From assembly GCF_006716425.1 (NCBI RefSeq), contig NZ_VFOZ01000002.1, positions 62,001-126,000 of the forward strand: a DNA stretch of 64,000 nt, in the 5' to 3' direction. Below the pieces are notes generated by a model that was not told where the DNA came from, did no database searches, and was given only the letters and a program-made list of their open reading frames with translations. Positions 1 through 7,685 of this stretch are shown here, in pieces. Both the position numbers and the translations under genes were made by a program. Position 1 is the first letter of the stretch; the number at the start of each line of letters is the position of its first letter. Source of the stretch: Actinoallomurus bryophytorum (GTDB lineage: Bacteria > Actinomycetota > Actinomycetes > Streptosporangiales > Streptosporangiaceae).

Positions 1-381
1 CTCCCAGGTCGCGACCAGGTACGGAGACTCCTTCTGGTAGATGACGACGGCGTGCCGATGCGCGTCCATGCACCGGAACGACTCGGCGATCAGCGCCTCC
101 AGCGTGTGCCGGGCGCCGAGACCGGCGTCCAGGACGCGGTCGAAGCCGGCCCACATGTCGTCCAGGAAGGTGGACAGGATCTCCTCCACCATCGATTCCT
201 TGGAGTCGAAGTGGTAGTAGAGGCTGCCGCCGAGGATGCCGGCGGCGTCGGCCACCTCGCGCACGGTGGTGGCGGCGTAGCCGCGCCCGGCGAAGACCTC
301 GGCGGCCGCGGCGAGCAGCTCGGCGCGCCGGACCGCGCGTGCGCTGGTGGTGCCCTCGGCATCGCGGCGTCGTGGACTCAT
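1..381 (-). CDS. kstR2: TetR-family repressor, KstR2-like (C-terminus cut by window edge)
   Basis: N-terminal 127 residues of a TetR repressor; the rest lies left of base 1. Start ATG at 381. The helix-turn-helix region reads ATTVREVADAAGILGGSLYY, then HFDSKESMVEEIL, and the ligand domain contains HAVVIYQKES. These stretches closely follow mycobacterial KstR2, which represses genes for the HIP (C/D-ring propionate) stage of cholesterol breakdown and is released by HIP-CoA. It sits 13 bp downstream of ipdF, as part of the same leftward operon. A KstR2-like palindrome lies upstream of that operon at 1204-1219, so autoregulation is likely. The identity rests on remembered family sequence and gene context; another acyl-CoA-responsive TetR protein is the alternative. 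Confidence 0.8.
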   Translation of the reverse strand, partial: MSPRRRDAEGTTSARAVRRAELLAAAAEVFAGRGYAATTVREVADAAGILGGSLYYHFDSKESMVEEILSTFLDDMWAGFDRVLDAGLGARHTLEALIAESFRCMDAHRHAVVIYQKESPYLVATWE

Positions 382-394
382 CGGGCAGGGTCTC

Positions 395-1192
395 CTAAGG
401 GTGCTGGCTGGACACGGAGACGACCTCCCCGGTCAGGTACGAGGAGTAGCCGCTCGCCAGGAACACTATGACGTTGGCCACCTCCCACAGCTCGGCGGAC
501 CGGCCGAACGCCTCGCGGCTGACGAGCTCCTCCAGCACCTCGGGAGGTGTCACCTTCGCCATGTGCGGGTGCATCGCCATCGACGGCGAGACCGCGTTGA
601 CGCGTACTCCGAACTCGGCCGCCTCCAGCGCGGCGCACCGGGTCAGCGCCATCACGCCCGCCTTGGCGGCGGCGTAGTGCGACTGACCGCGCTGCGCCCG
701 CCAGCCGACCACCGAGGCGTTGTTGACGATCACGCCACCGCCGTCCTGCTCGCGCAGCACGCGCAGGGCCGCGCGCGTACAGCGCATCGTGCCGCCCAGC
801 GTGACGTCCAGGACGCGGTCCCACTGGTCGTCGGTCATGTCGACGAGGTCGGCGGTGCCGCCCAGGCCCGCGTTGTTGACCGCCACGTCGATGCGGCCGA
901 ACCGCTCCAGGGCCGCGGCGTACAGGGCACTTACCTGCTCGCCGGAGGTGACGTCACAGGGCTGGGCGGCGACCCGGTCGGCGCCGAACTCACCGGCCAG
1001 GGTCTCGAGGGACGCGCCGAGGCGCCGCTCGTGCGTGTCGCTGACGAGGACGCGTGCGCCCTCCTCCAGACAGCGGTGGGCGGTGGCCCCGCCGATGCCC
1101 GCTCCCGCCGACGCGGTGATCACCACGACCCGGTCGCGGAGCAACCCGTGGGCGGGGACGTACGCCGGGGCCCCCTTCTGATGTTCGGTCAC
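395..1192 (-). CDS. ipdF: short-chain dehydrogenase, IpdF-like (steroid C/D-ring degradation)
   Basis: 265-residue classical SDR. The cofactor loop is TASAGAGIG (26-34, a variant of TGxxxGIG), followed by NNAG (106-109) and catalytic Ser160, Tyr173 and Lys177. The C-terminus, YSSYLTGEVVSVSSQ, is characteristic of IpdF. In mycobacteria and rhodococci IpdF oxidises a hydroxylated HIP-derived CoA ester before ring opening, using NAD(P). It is first in a leftward operon with kstR2 and divergent from fadE31 across a 40-bp gap that holds a KstR2-type operator. The cytosolic role is inferred from family and neighbours. Confidence 0.82.
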   Translation of the reverse strand: MTEHQKGAPAYVPAHGLLRDRVVVITASAGAGIGGATAHRCLEEGARVLVSDTHERRLGASLETLAGEFGADRVAAQPCDVTSGEQVSALYAAALERFGRIDVAVNNAGLGGTADLVDMTDDQWDRVLDVTLGGTMRCTRAALRVLREQDGGGVIVNNASVVGWRAQRGQSHYAAAKAGVMALTRCAALEAAEFGVRVNAVSPSMAMHPHMAKVTPPEVLEELVSREAFGRSAELWEVANVIVFLASGYSSYLTGEVVSVSSQHP

Positions 1193-1203
1193 GTCGGTTA
1201 CTC

Positions 1204-1219
1204 TACCAAACAGTTGTTA
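1204..1219. promoter_or_regulatory. KstR2-like operator between divergent ipdF and fadE31
   Basis: The sequence TACCAAACAGTTGTTA is an imperfect palindrome. Compared with the known KstR2 consensus AnCAAGnnCTTGnT, the inner 14 bases (1205-1218) match 8 of 10 fixed positions; the mismatches are the symmetric G/C pair flanking the centre. It lies 14 bp before the fadE31 start and 12 bp before the ipdF start, so one bound dimer would block both promoters. Confidence 0.65.
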
Positions 1220-1232
1220 GAAAGAAGGTTTC

Positions 1233-2363
1233 ATGGACCTGGATTTCGGCCCGGCCGAGGAGGAGTTCCGCACCGAGGTGCGGGCCTGGCTGCGGGCGCA
1301 CGTACCCGCCGAGCCGCTGCCGTCTCTGGAGACCGCGGACGGGTTCGCGGCGCACCGGGAGTGGGAGCGCACGCTCGGCGCGGACCGGATGGTGGCGGTC
1401 TCGTGGCCGCGGGAGTACGGCGGCCGCGGCGTGTCCCTCCTGCAGTGGCTGGTCTTCGAGGAGGAGTACTACGCGGCCGGCGCGCCGGGGCGCGTCAACC
1501 AGAACGGCACCGACCTGCTGGCCACCACCCTGTTCCGGCACGGCACCCCGGAGCAGCTGGCACGGATCCTGCCGCCGATCGCGGCCGGCGAGGTGATCTG
1601 GGCGCAGGCGTGGTCGGAACCCGGCGCGGGCAGCGACCTGGCCGGGCTGCGCTCGACCGCCACCCGTACGCGCGGGGGCTGGCTGCTGGGCGGGCAGAAG
1701 ACGTGGAGCTCGCGTGCGCCGTTCGCCGACCGGGCGTTCGGGCTGTTCCGCTCCCACCCCGAGGCCGGACGTCACCGGGGGCTGACGTATGTGATGTTCC
1801 CGCTGGACGCGGACGGCCTGACGGTACGGCCGATCGGGCGGCTCGACGGCAAGCCCGCGTTCGCCGAGCTGTTCCTGGACGAGGTGTTCGTGCCGGACGA
1901 GGACGTCATCGGCGTGGCGGGTGAGGGCTGGAAGGCCGCGATGAGCACGGCGGGCAACGAGCGCGGCCTGACACTGCGCCCTCCGGGCCGGTTCATGGCG
2001 TCGGTCGACCGGCTGGTCGAGCTATGGCGCGAACGGGCCGACCCGTCTGACACGGCCCTGCGCGACCGGCTCGCGGACGTCTGGATCCGGTGCCAGGCGT
2101 ACCGGCTCAAGGGTTTCGAGACGATCTCCCGCGAGGACGACATCGGCGTCGAGGCCAGCCTCACCAAGGTGTTCTGGTCGGAGCTGGACGTGGCACTGCA
2201 CGAGACCGCGCTCGACCTGCTCGGCACGGACGGCGAGCTGACCTCGCCGTGGCTGGAGGGCTATGTCTTCTCCCTCGCCGGGACGATCTACGCGGGCACC
2301 AACGAGATCCAGCGCAACCTGATCGCCGAGCGGCTGCTCGGCCTGCCGAGGGGAGCACGGTGA
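1233..2363 (+). CDS. fadE31: acyl-CoA dehydrogenase, FadE31-like
   Basis: 376-residue FAD acyl-CoA dehydrogenase with the WSEPGAGSDLA flavin/substrate motif near residue 130, and YAGTNEIQRN then IAERLLGLPR at the C-terminus. Its start (MDLDFGPAEEEFRTEVR), the GFAAHREWER segment and VFEEEYYAAGAPGR closely follow mycobacterial FadE31. FadE31, FadE32 and FadE33 act late in steroid C/D-ring catabolism on CoA esters formed after ring opening (MOODA-CoA). It overlaps the next dehydrogenase gene by 4 bp, consistent with a two-subunit enzyme. The KstR2-like site lies directly upstream. Confidence 0.82.
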   Translation: MDLDFGPAEEEFRTEVRAWLRAHVPAEPLPSLETADGFAAHREWERTLGADRMVAVSWPREYGGRGVSLLQWLVFEEEYYAAGAPGRVNQNGTDLLATTLFRHGTPEQLARILPPIAAGEVIWAQAWSEPGAGSDLAGLRSTATRTRGGWLLGGQKTWSSRAPFADRAFGLFRSHPEAGRHRGLTYVMFPLDADGLTVRPIGRLDGKPAFAELFLDEVFVPDEDVIGVAGEGWKAAMSTAGNERGLTLRPPGRFMASVDRLVELWRERADPSDTALRDRLADVWIRCQAYRLKGFETISREDDIGVEASLTKVFWSELDVALHETALDLLGTDGELTSPWLEGYVFSLAGTIYAGTNEIQRNLIAERLLGLPRGAR

Positions 2364-3334
2364 AGTTCGTCCTGGACGCCGAGCAGCGACTGTTCACCGA
2401 CACCCTTCACGCGCTGCTGACCGGAGCGGACACCGCGCGGGCCGTACGGGCCTGGGCGGCCGGGGACACCAAGCCCGGCCGTGCCCTCTGGTCCGCGCTC
2501 GCCGACGCCGGGGTGTTCGCCCTGGCCGTCCCCGAGGCCCACGGCGGAGCCGGGCCGCTGCCGGTCGAGCTGGTCTGCGCGGCCGAGCAGCTCGGCCGGC
2601 ACGCGGTGCCCGGCCCCTTCGTGGAGACGCTCGCCGCCGCCGAGCTGCTCGGCCGCCTCGGCGACGATCCTCTCGCCGCCACCTGGCTCCCCCGGATCGC
2701 CGCCGGGGAGGCGCTCGTCTCGCTCACGCTGCCGCCCGCGGTCCCGTACGCGCTGGACGGGGACGTCGCCGACCTGGTGCTGACCGCCGACGCCGAGACC
2801 GTACGGGAGGCGACGGCGCACGGCGGGACGGCCTCGCTCGACCCGTCACGCCGGCTGCTGCCGGTCGTCCCGGGCGAGCCACTGGTCACCGGGGCCGCGG
2901 CCGCGTCGGCGGCGGCGTACGACCTCGGCGCGCTGCTCTGCGCGGCGCAGCAGCTCGGGCTGGGCCGCGCGCTGCTGGACGTCTCGGTGGAGTACGCCAG
3001 GACGAGGCAGCAGTTCGGGCACCCGATCGGGGAGTACCAGGCGGTCAAGCACCACCTCGCGGACGTCCTCGTGGAGCTGGAGTACGCGCGGCCGCTCCTG
3101 TTCGGCGCGGCGCTGGCATACCGGACGCCGGAGTTCTCCCGTGACGTGTCCGCCGCCAAGGCCGCCGCGTCGGCCGCCTCGTACCTCGCCGCCAGGGTCG
3201 CCCTGCAGGTGCACGGCGCCATCGGCTACACCGACGAGTACGACCCGTCGCTGTGGATCCGCAAGGTACGTGCGCTGTACTCCGCCTGGGGCTCCCCGGC
3301 CTCGCACCGTGCCAGGGTCGTCGACGCGCTGTGA
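2360..3334 (+). CDS. acyl-CoA dehydrogenase, FadE32/33-like partner subunit
   Basis: 324 residues from a GTG start at 2360, within the GTGA overlap with fadE31's stop. It is shorter than ordinary acyl-CoA dehydrogenases (about 380), as expected for the beta-like subunit of the alpha2beta2 steroid dehydrogenases. TRQQFGHPIGEYQAVKHHLAD and QVHGAIGYTDEYDP mark the C-terminal helical domain; the middle beta domain is compressed. It is expected to pair with FadE31. The sequence does not let me decide between FadE32 and FadE33. Confidence 0.75.
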   Translation: MKFVLDAEQRLFTDTLHALLTGADTARAVRAWAAGDTKPGRALWSALADAGVFALAVPEAHGGAGPLPVELVCAAEQLGRHAVPGPFVETLAAAELLGRLGDDPLAATWLPRIAAGEALVSLTLPPAVPYALDGDVADLVLTADAETVREATAHGGTASLDPSRRLLPVVPGEPLVTGAAAASAAAYDLGALLCAAQQLGLGRALLDVSVEYARTRQQFGHPIGEYQAVKHHLADVLVELEYARPLLFGAALAYRTPEFSRDVSAAKAAASAASYLAARVALQVHGAIGYTDEYDPSLWIRKVRALYSAWGSPASHRARVVDAL

Positions 3335-4092
3335 ACACCGTGGTGGACTTCGGCGGCCGTGCGGTCCTGGTCACCGGCGGGACGAAGGGCATCGGGGCGG
3401 TCATCGCGCGGTCCTTCCTGGAGGCGGGCGCCGACGTGGTGGTGTGCGGGCGCCACGACCCCGGCTCGCCGCCGGAGGCGAACGGGCGCACGGCGCGGTT
3501 CCTGGCCGCCGACGTCCGGGACGCGGGCGCCGCGGCGGCGCTGGTGTCGCGGGCGGCGGAGCTCATGGGCCGCCTGGACGTGCTGGTCAACAACGCCGGG
3601 GGCTCGCCGGACGCCGACGCGGCGACGGTCTCCCCCCGCTTCGTCGAGCGGGTCGTGCAGCTGAACCTGCTGGCCCCGTTCTACGTCGCGCAGCCCGCCA
3701 ACGCGGTCATGCGGGCCCAGCCGGACGGTGGATCGATCATCAACATCGGCAGCGTCTCGGGCACCGACCCCCAGCCGGGCACCGCCGCCTACACCGCCGC
3801 CAAGGCGGGCCTGCTGGCGCTCACCAGGGCGCTGGCGCTGGAGTGGTCCCCTCAGGTGCGCGTCAACCACATCACCGCCGGCCCGGTACGTACCGAGGCG
3901 GACCTCTACGGCGAGGACGGCGGCGCGGCCATCGACGGCCTGGTCCCGATGGGGCGGATGGCCGGCCCGCGTGACGTGGCCAACGCCTGCCTCTTTCTGG
4001 CCGGCGACCTGGCGTCGTACGTGACCGGCGCGGACCTGGCCGTCCACGGCGGCGGCGAGGTCCCGGCGCGCTACGTCGTGACGCGGAACTGA
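3331..4092 (+). CDS. short-chain dehydrogenase/reductase
   Basis: 253 residues from a GTG at 3331 that overlaps the preceding stop (GTGA), so translation is coupled. Rossmann motif TGGTKGIG begins at residue 15, NNAG is at 87-90, and the catalytic residues are Ser141, Tyr154 and Lys158. It is third in the fadE31 operon. Position resembles the SDRs (Rv3548c/Rv3549c type) of mycobacterial KstR2 regulons, so it probably oxidises a hydroxyacyl-CoA intermediate. The substrate is not visible in the sequence. Its last 22 bp overlap the end of the convergent MaoC gene. Confidence 0.7.
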   Translation: MNTVVDFGGRAVLVTGGTKGIGAVIARSFLEAGADVVVCGRHDPGSPPEANGRTARFLAADVRDAGAAAALVSRAAELMGRLDVLVNNAGGSPDADAATVSPRFVERVVQLNLLAPFYVAQPANAVMRAQPDGGSIINIGSVSGTDPQPGTAAYTAAKAGLLALTRALALEWSPQVRVNHITAGPVRTEADLYGEDGGAAIDGLVPMGRMAGPRDVANACLFLAGDLASYVTGADLAVHGGGEVPARYVVTRN

Positions 4093-4874
4093 GCCCGCCC
4101 GCCCGAGATCACCGTCGTCCCGTCGACGGCGGCCTCGAACAGCAGGTCCTCCCCGTCGTTCCAGCCCGACACGTGGATCCGGTCGCCGGGGAAGACCGGC
4201 GCGGCGAAGCGCCCGTCCAGCGCGACCAGGCCGGCCGGATGCGCCCCGGCCCGTCGTGCCAGCGGCAGCGTGATCGCGGCCAGGGTGCACAGGCCGTGCA
4301 GGATCGGCCGGGGCATCCCGGCGGCTTTGGCGGCCTCCGGGTCGATGTGCAGGTGGTGGCGGTCGCCGAGCAGCCGGTACAGGGCGGCCTGTTCGGGCTC
4401 GGTGTCCAGGGTGAACTCCAGGTCGGGCGGCCCGTCCGGCCGTGCACGCGCGGACGGTCCCCTCTCACCGCCGAAGCCGCCGCGGCCGGGGGCGAAGATC
4501 GACCAGGTGGCCGCGAAGTACGCGCACTCGACGACGACCTCGAAGACCGCGGCGGTGCCCTTGTCCCAGACCTCCGCGACGCGCGCGGTCAGCTCCAGCT
4601 CGCCCTCTTTCGGCAGCGGGCGGTGAACCCGTAGCCGCTGCGAGCCGTGGACGGCGGTGGCGACGTCGAAGGCGCCGGCCTCGCCGAGGGCGTCCGGTGC
4701 CCACTGCGCCCGCGTGAGCGCGAAGGTGGGCAGCACCCGTAGCCGCTCCTCGAACACCAGGTCCAGGTCGGTGGCCGGCGCGCCGACGGCGAGCGCGTAG
4801 AGGATCGCGTCGCGGTCGTCGTAGCGGACGGTACGGGTGCCGAGATCTCGCCCGCGCCACTGTGGCTGGTCCAT
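4071..4874 (-). CDS. MaoC-like double hot-dog enoyl-CoA hydratase (MFE-2 hydratase type)
   Basis: 267 residues with two hot-dog folds. The C-terminal fold has the hydratase-2 signature GDRHHLHIDPEAAKAAG, with catalytic Asp171 and His176, followed by ILHGLCT at 191-197. Proteins of this length and motif are (R)-specific 2-enoyl-CoA hydratases like the MFE-2 hydratase domain; the mycobacterial steroid homologue is annotated Hsd4B/ChsH3-type. It would hydrate an enoyl-CoA during side-chain beta-oxidation. It lies 16 bp downstream of the fadD17-like ligase and is probably co-transcribed with it. Confidence 0.72.
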   Translation of the reverse strand: MDQPQWRGRDLGTRTVRYDDRDAILYALAVGAPATDLDLVFEERLRVLPTFALTRAQWAPDALGEAGAFDVATAVHGSQRLRVHRPLPKEGELELTARVAEVWDKGTAAVFEVVVECAYFAATWSIFAPGRGGFGGERGPSARARPDGPPDLEFTLDTEPEQAALYRLLGDRHHLHIDPEAAKAAGMPRPILHGLCTLAAITLPLARRAGAHPAGLVALDGRFAAPVFPGDRIHVSGWNDGEDLLFEAAVDGTTVISGGRAQFRVTT

Positions 4875-4890
4875 GGACGCCTTTCGTCTC

Positions 4891-6546
4891 TCAGGGGAGG
4901 AAGCGTTGGCGGCCGTTCGCGGCGAACTCCGCCTTCAGCGCCGCCTTGTCGTCGGCGGTCATCAGTTCGTACGCGGGCGCGTCCCGGCCTCTCCACCGGT
5001 ACACCGGGTCCGTGGTGCGCCAGCCTTCGAGCTGGAGTTGCCGCTTGCCGAGCTTGCCCGAGCCGGTGGTCGGCAGCGCGCGGGAGACCCGTACGTAGCG
5101 CGGTGCGCCCTTGGTCCCGAGGTCGTCCTGGCGGGCCAGGAAGGCGGCGAGATCCAGGTCCTCGAAGCCGACGCCGTCGCCGACCTCGATCGCCGCCATC
5201 ACCTGGTCGCCGGACCACGGATCGGGCACGCCGAACGCCGCGGCATCGATGATCTTCGGGTGCCGGCGCAACGCCGACTGGGTCGGCAGCGCGGAGATGT
5301 TCTCTGAGTCCACCCGGATCCAGTCGCCCGAGCGGCCCGCGAAGTAGACGAACCCCGCCTCGTCGACGTACCCGAGGTCGCCGGTCCAGTACCAGCCGTG
5401 ACGGACACGCTCGGCGTCGGCCTCCGGGTTCTTGTAGTAGCCCTCGAACCTCGCCGCGCCGTCGACGTCGACGAGCTCGCCGACGGCCTCCTCGCCGTTG
5501 GTCACCCGGCCGTACTCGTCCAGCACCGCGGGCGCGCAGGTCTGGCGCGTCCGCGGGTCCACGATCCGCACTCCGTCACGCGCGGGACGGCCGAGAGCGG
5601 CCGGCGGGACGTCCGGCGGCCGTGTGATCATGCCCGCGCTCTCGCTGGAGCCGTAGCCCTCCATGAGCCGGCAGCCGAAGCGGCGCCCGAACGCGACCTG
5701 GTCCTCCGGGGATGCCTCGGTCCCGAACGCGTGGGTGAGCGGGTTGTCCGCGTCGTCCTGCCGCTCGGGCGTCGCGAGGACATAGGCGATGGCCTTGCCC
5801 ACGTAGGAGAAGTACGTCGCGCCGAAGTACCGCACGTCGTCCAGGAACCCGGAGGCGGAGAACCTCGGCGTCAGCGCGATCGTGGCCCCGGCGACCAGCG
5901 CGGGCGCCCAGAGCGCCATCAGCGCGTTGCCGTGGAACAGCGGCATCGGGCAGTAGGTGACGTCGTCGCGCGTCACCCCGTACTTGGCGCTCATGACGTG
6001 CGCACGGTCGGCGAGCCGGCCCTGCGAGCAGCGGGCCGCCTTGGAGGCACCGGTCGTCCCGGAGGTGAAGAGCAGCAGCATCTGCGTGGCCGCGGTGACC
6101 GACGGATCCCGTACGGGACCGCCCTGATGCGTGGCCACCCTCGCGGCGTACCCGGCGTCGTCGACGAGCAGGAACCGGTCGTCCGGGACGCCGATGTCCA
6201 GCCCGTCCAGCAGCCCGCGTCCGGCCGCGTCGGTGACCATCAGCTGGAGGTCGGTGTGCCGCACCTCCCGCGCCAGCCCGGCACCGCGCCGGGTGGAGTT
6301 GACGCCCACGATGGTGGCGCCGGCGAGCGCCGCGGCACCCAGCCAGAAGACGTACTCCGGCAGGTTGTCGAGCAGGACGCCGATGTGGAACGGGCCGTCG
6401 CGCCGCAGTGTTCCTGCCAGCGAGGCGCGCGCGGCACTCTCCCGTACGACCTCGTCCCAGGTCCAGTCCCGCTCCCGGGTACGCAGCCCCGTACGGTCGT
6501 CACCGAGCCGGTCGAGCAGCAGGTCCGCGATGGTGTCATGCGTCAT
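4891..6546 (-). CDS. fadD17: steroid/fatty acyl-CoA synthetase, FadD17-like
   Basis: 551-residue ANL-superfamily ligase. AMP-binding loop FTSGTTGASK (160-169), EGYGSSE near 295, WTGDLGYVD near 390 and C-terminal PTTGSGKLGKRQL carrying the catalytic lysine. The N-terminus (HIGVLLDNLPEYVFWLGAAA, then VGVNSTRRG) follows mycobacterial FadD17, which activates C24-type cholesterol side-chain acids to CoA thioesters with ATP. It precedes the MaoC hydratase in a leftward pair. The nearest gene upstream, an exonuclease, is separated by a strong hairpin. Confidence 0.72.
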   Translation of the reverse strand: MTHDTIADLLLDRLGDDRTGLRTRERDWTWDEVVRESAARASLAGTLRRDGPFHIGVLLDNLPEYVFWLGAAALAGATIVGVNSTRRGAGLAREVRHTDLQLMVTDAAGRGLLDGLDIGVPDDRFLLVDDAGYAARVATHQGGPVRDPSVTAATQMLLLFTSGTTGASKAARCSQGRLADRAHVMSAKYGVTRDDVTYCPMPLFHGNALMALWAPALVAGATIALTPRFSASGFLDDVRYFGATYFSYVGKAIAYVLATPERQDDADNPLTHAFGTEASPEDQVAFGRRFGCRLMEGYGSSESAGMITRPPDVPPAALGRPARDGVRIVDPRTRQTCAPAVLDEYGRVTNGEEAVGELVDVDGAARFEGYYKNPEADAERVRHGWYWTGDLGYVDEAGFVYFAGRSGDWIRVDSENISALPTQSALRRHPKIIDAAAFGVPDPWSGDQVMAAIEVGDGVGFEDLDLAAFLARQDDLGTKGAPRYVRVSRALPTTGSGKLGKRQLQLEGWRTTDPVYRWRGRDAPAYELMTADDKAALKAEFAANGRQRFLP

Positions 6547-6562
6547 GGCAGCGCCGACGTTA

Positions 6563-6601
6563 GTCAGCGGGACGCTCGTACGGCTCGGGCGTCCCGCTGA
6601 C
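6563..6601 (-). terminator. strong hairpin terminator after the exonuclease gene
   Basis: Perfect 13-bp inverted repeat (GTCAGCGGGACGC at 6563-6575, complement at 6589-6601) around a 13-nt loop. It starts 26 bp beyond the exonuclease stop and ends just upstream of fadD17. It probably isolates the two leftward units. No U-tract follows, as usual in GC-rich actinobacteria. Confidence 0.7.
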
Positions 6602-6626
6602 CGGGAGTCGGCCGGGGACCATGTGG

Positions 6627-7208
6627 CTAGAAAAGGGTGGAAGCCTCGCCATTGCTCCCTCCGGGTGGATCGCCGCGTAGCGTTTCGAGCGTCGTGGCGT
6701 CGGAGGCGAGACGGACGAACAGGCGGGCCGCGACCAACGCGTCGTAGCCGGCGCGGTGTGGCGTCAGGCCATCGGGCAATCCCTCGGCCAGCTTGAATTT
6801 TTCGACCAGCGTGCCGAGCCTGAAGCTGCCCCCGTGAGGCAGCAGCCGCCGGGCGAGCTTGAGGGTGTCGAACACCTCGGGCGTCTTCCAGGCGCCGAGC
6901 TTGCGTTCCAGAACACTCACGTCAACGTGCGCGTTGTGGGCGACTAACGCGTCGGCCTCCAGAGCGACCAGCACCTCGTCTTCGACTGCCGCGAACGGCG
7001 GCGCGTCCGCGACGTACCGGTCGGTCATGCCGTGGATGCGGGTGGCGAGGTGCTTGATCGGCTGATCCGGCTGAACCAGCCAGGTGGCCGACTCTCCGAT
7101 GATCCCGCCGACGATCGGCACGGCGGCCAGCTCCACCAGGTCAGGCGGCTGATGACCGTTACCTTCTACGTCCACGGCCACATAAGTGAGCCTCGTCCAG
7201 TCAGTCAC
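6627..7208 (-). CDS. DnaQ-like 3'-5' exonuclease (DEDDh family)
   Basis: 193 residues from a GTG at 7208, preceded by an AGAGGGA ribosome site. All DEDDh residues are visible: Asp13 and Glu15 (VAVDVEGNG), Asp96 (HNAHVDVSVL), and His151 with Asp156 (HRAGYDA). This is a stand-alone epsilon-type proofreading exonuclease, possibly acting in repair or on RNA. An in-frame upstream ATG exists at 7430, but the added 74 residues are Arg/Pro-rich and unlike the family, so the internal GTG is preferred. It is unrelated to the catabolic neighbours. Confidence 0.8.
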   Translation of the reverse strand: MTDWTRLTYVAVDVEGNGHQPPDLVELAAVPIVGGIIGESATWLVQPDQPIKHLATRIHGMTDRYVADAPPFAAVEDEVLVALEADALVAHNAHVDVSVLERKLGAWKTPEVFDTLKLARRLLPHGGSFRLGTLVEKFKLAEGLPDGLTPHRAGYDALVAARLFVRLASDATTLETLRGDPPGGSNGEASTLF

Positions 7209-7362
7209 CGTGACCCGTCCCTCTCTACCGACATCGGCGCGACCATGCCGGCCCTCGGCGTGGCGATGGCGCGGCCGCGCTCCTGGAGTAATCGGTCGAC
7301 GTGGTGAGCGCCGGCGCGGAGCGAGAGTGGCCGCCGGCCGAACGCGACCAGAGGACGCGGGA

Positions 7363-7596
7363 ATGAGCGACGGAGACATCGAACCCGGTGGACCTTTCGC
7401 TGAGCCGCGCAGAGCGCCGCTCTTCGTCATCGGCGACCACGTCGAATGGCGCGGACAGCGTTATTCGGCAACCCGACTGCCGCGCTATCCGACTATCCTG
7501 GAAGCCAGCCCGGTCGCGAGGGCAGCCCCAACGCAGACCTACGCGTTTGTTTCTTCGTCGAATTCCAGGATTGCACGCGAAATCAGTACAGCTTGA
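7363..7596 (+). CDS. possible small hypothetical protein
   Basis: 77-codon frame starting ATG at 7363 with a plausible AGAGGA site about 8 bases upstream. The product begins MSDGDIEPGG and contains FVIGDHVEWRGQRY. I recognise no domain. It occupies the 477-bp gap between the exonuclease and the HNH gene; codon use becomes less GC3-biased toward the end, so it may be non-coding. Confidence 0.22.
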   Translation: MSDGDIEPGGPFAEPRRAPLFVIGDHVEWRGQRYSATRLPRYPTILEASPVARAAPTQTYAFVSSSNSRIAREISTA

Positions 7597-7644
7597 TGCA
7601 GCCTCCTCAATAGAATTGCCCGCGGATTAGCCGAGAGCACACGT

Positions 7645-7676
7645 CATCGCACTCGGTTCATTGTCTCCGTGCGATG
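7645..7676 (-). terminator. hairpin downstream of the HNH/13E12 gene
   Basis: CATCGCAC (7645-7652) pairs perfectly with GTGCGATG (7669-7676) across a 16-nt loop, starting 10 bp past the stop codon of the leftward HNH gene. Probable intrinsic terminator. Confidence 0.45.
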
Positions 7677-7685
7677 TCCCACCGT

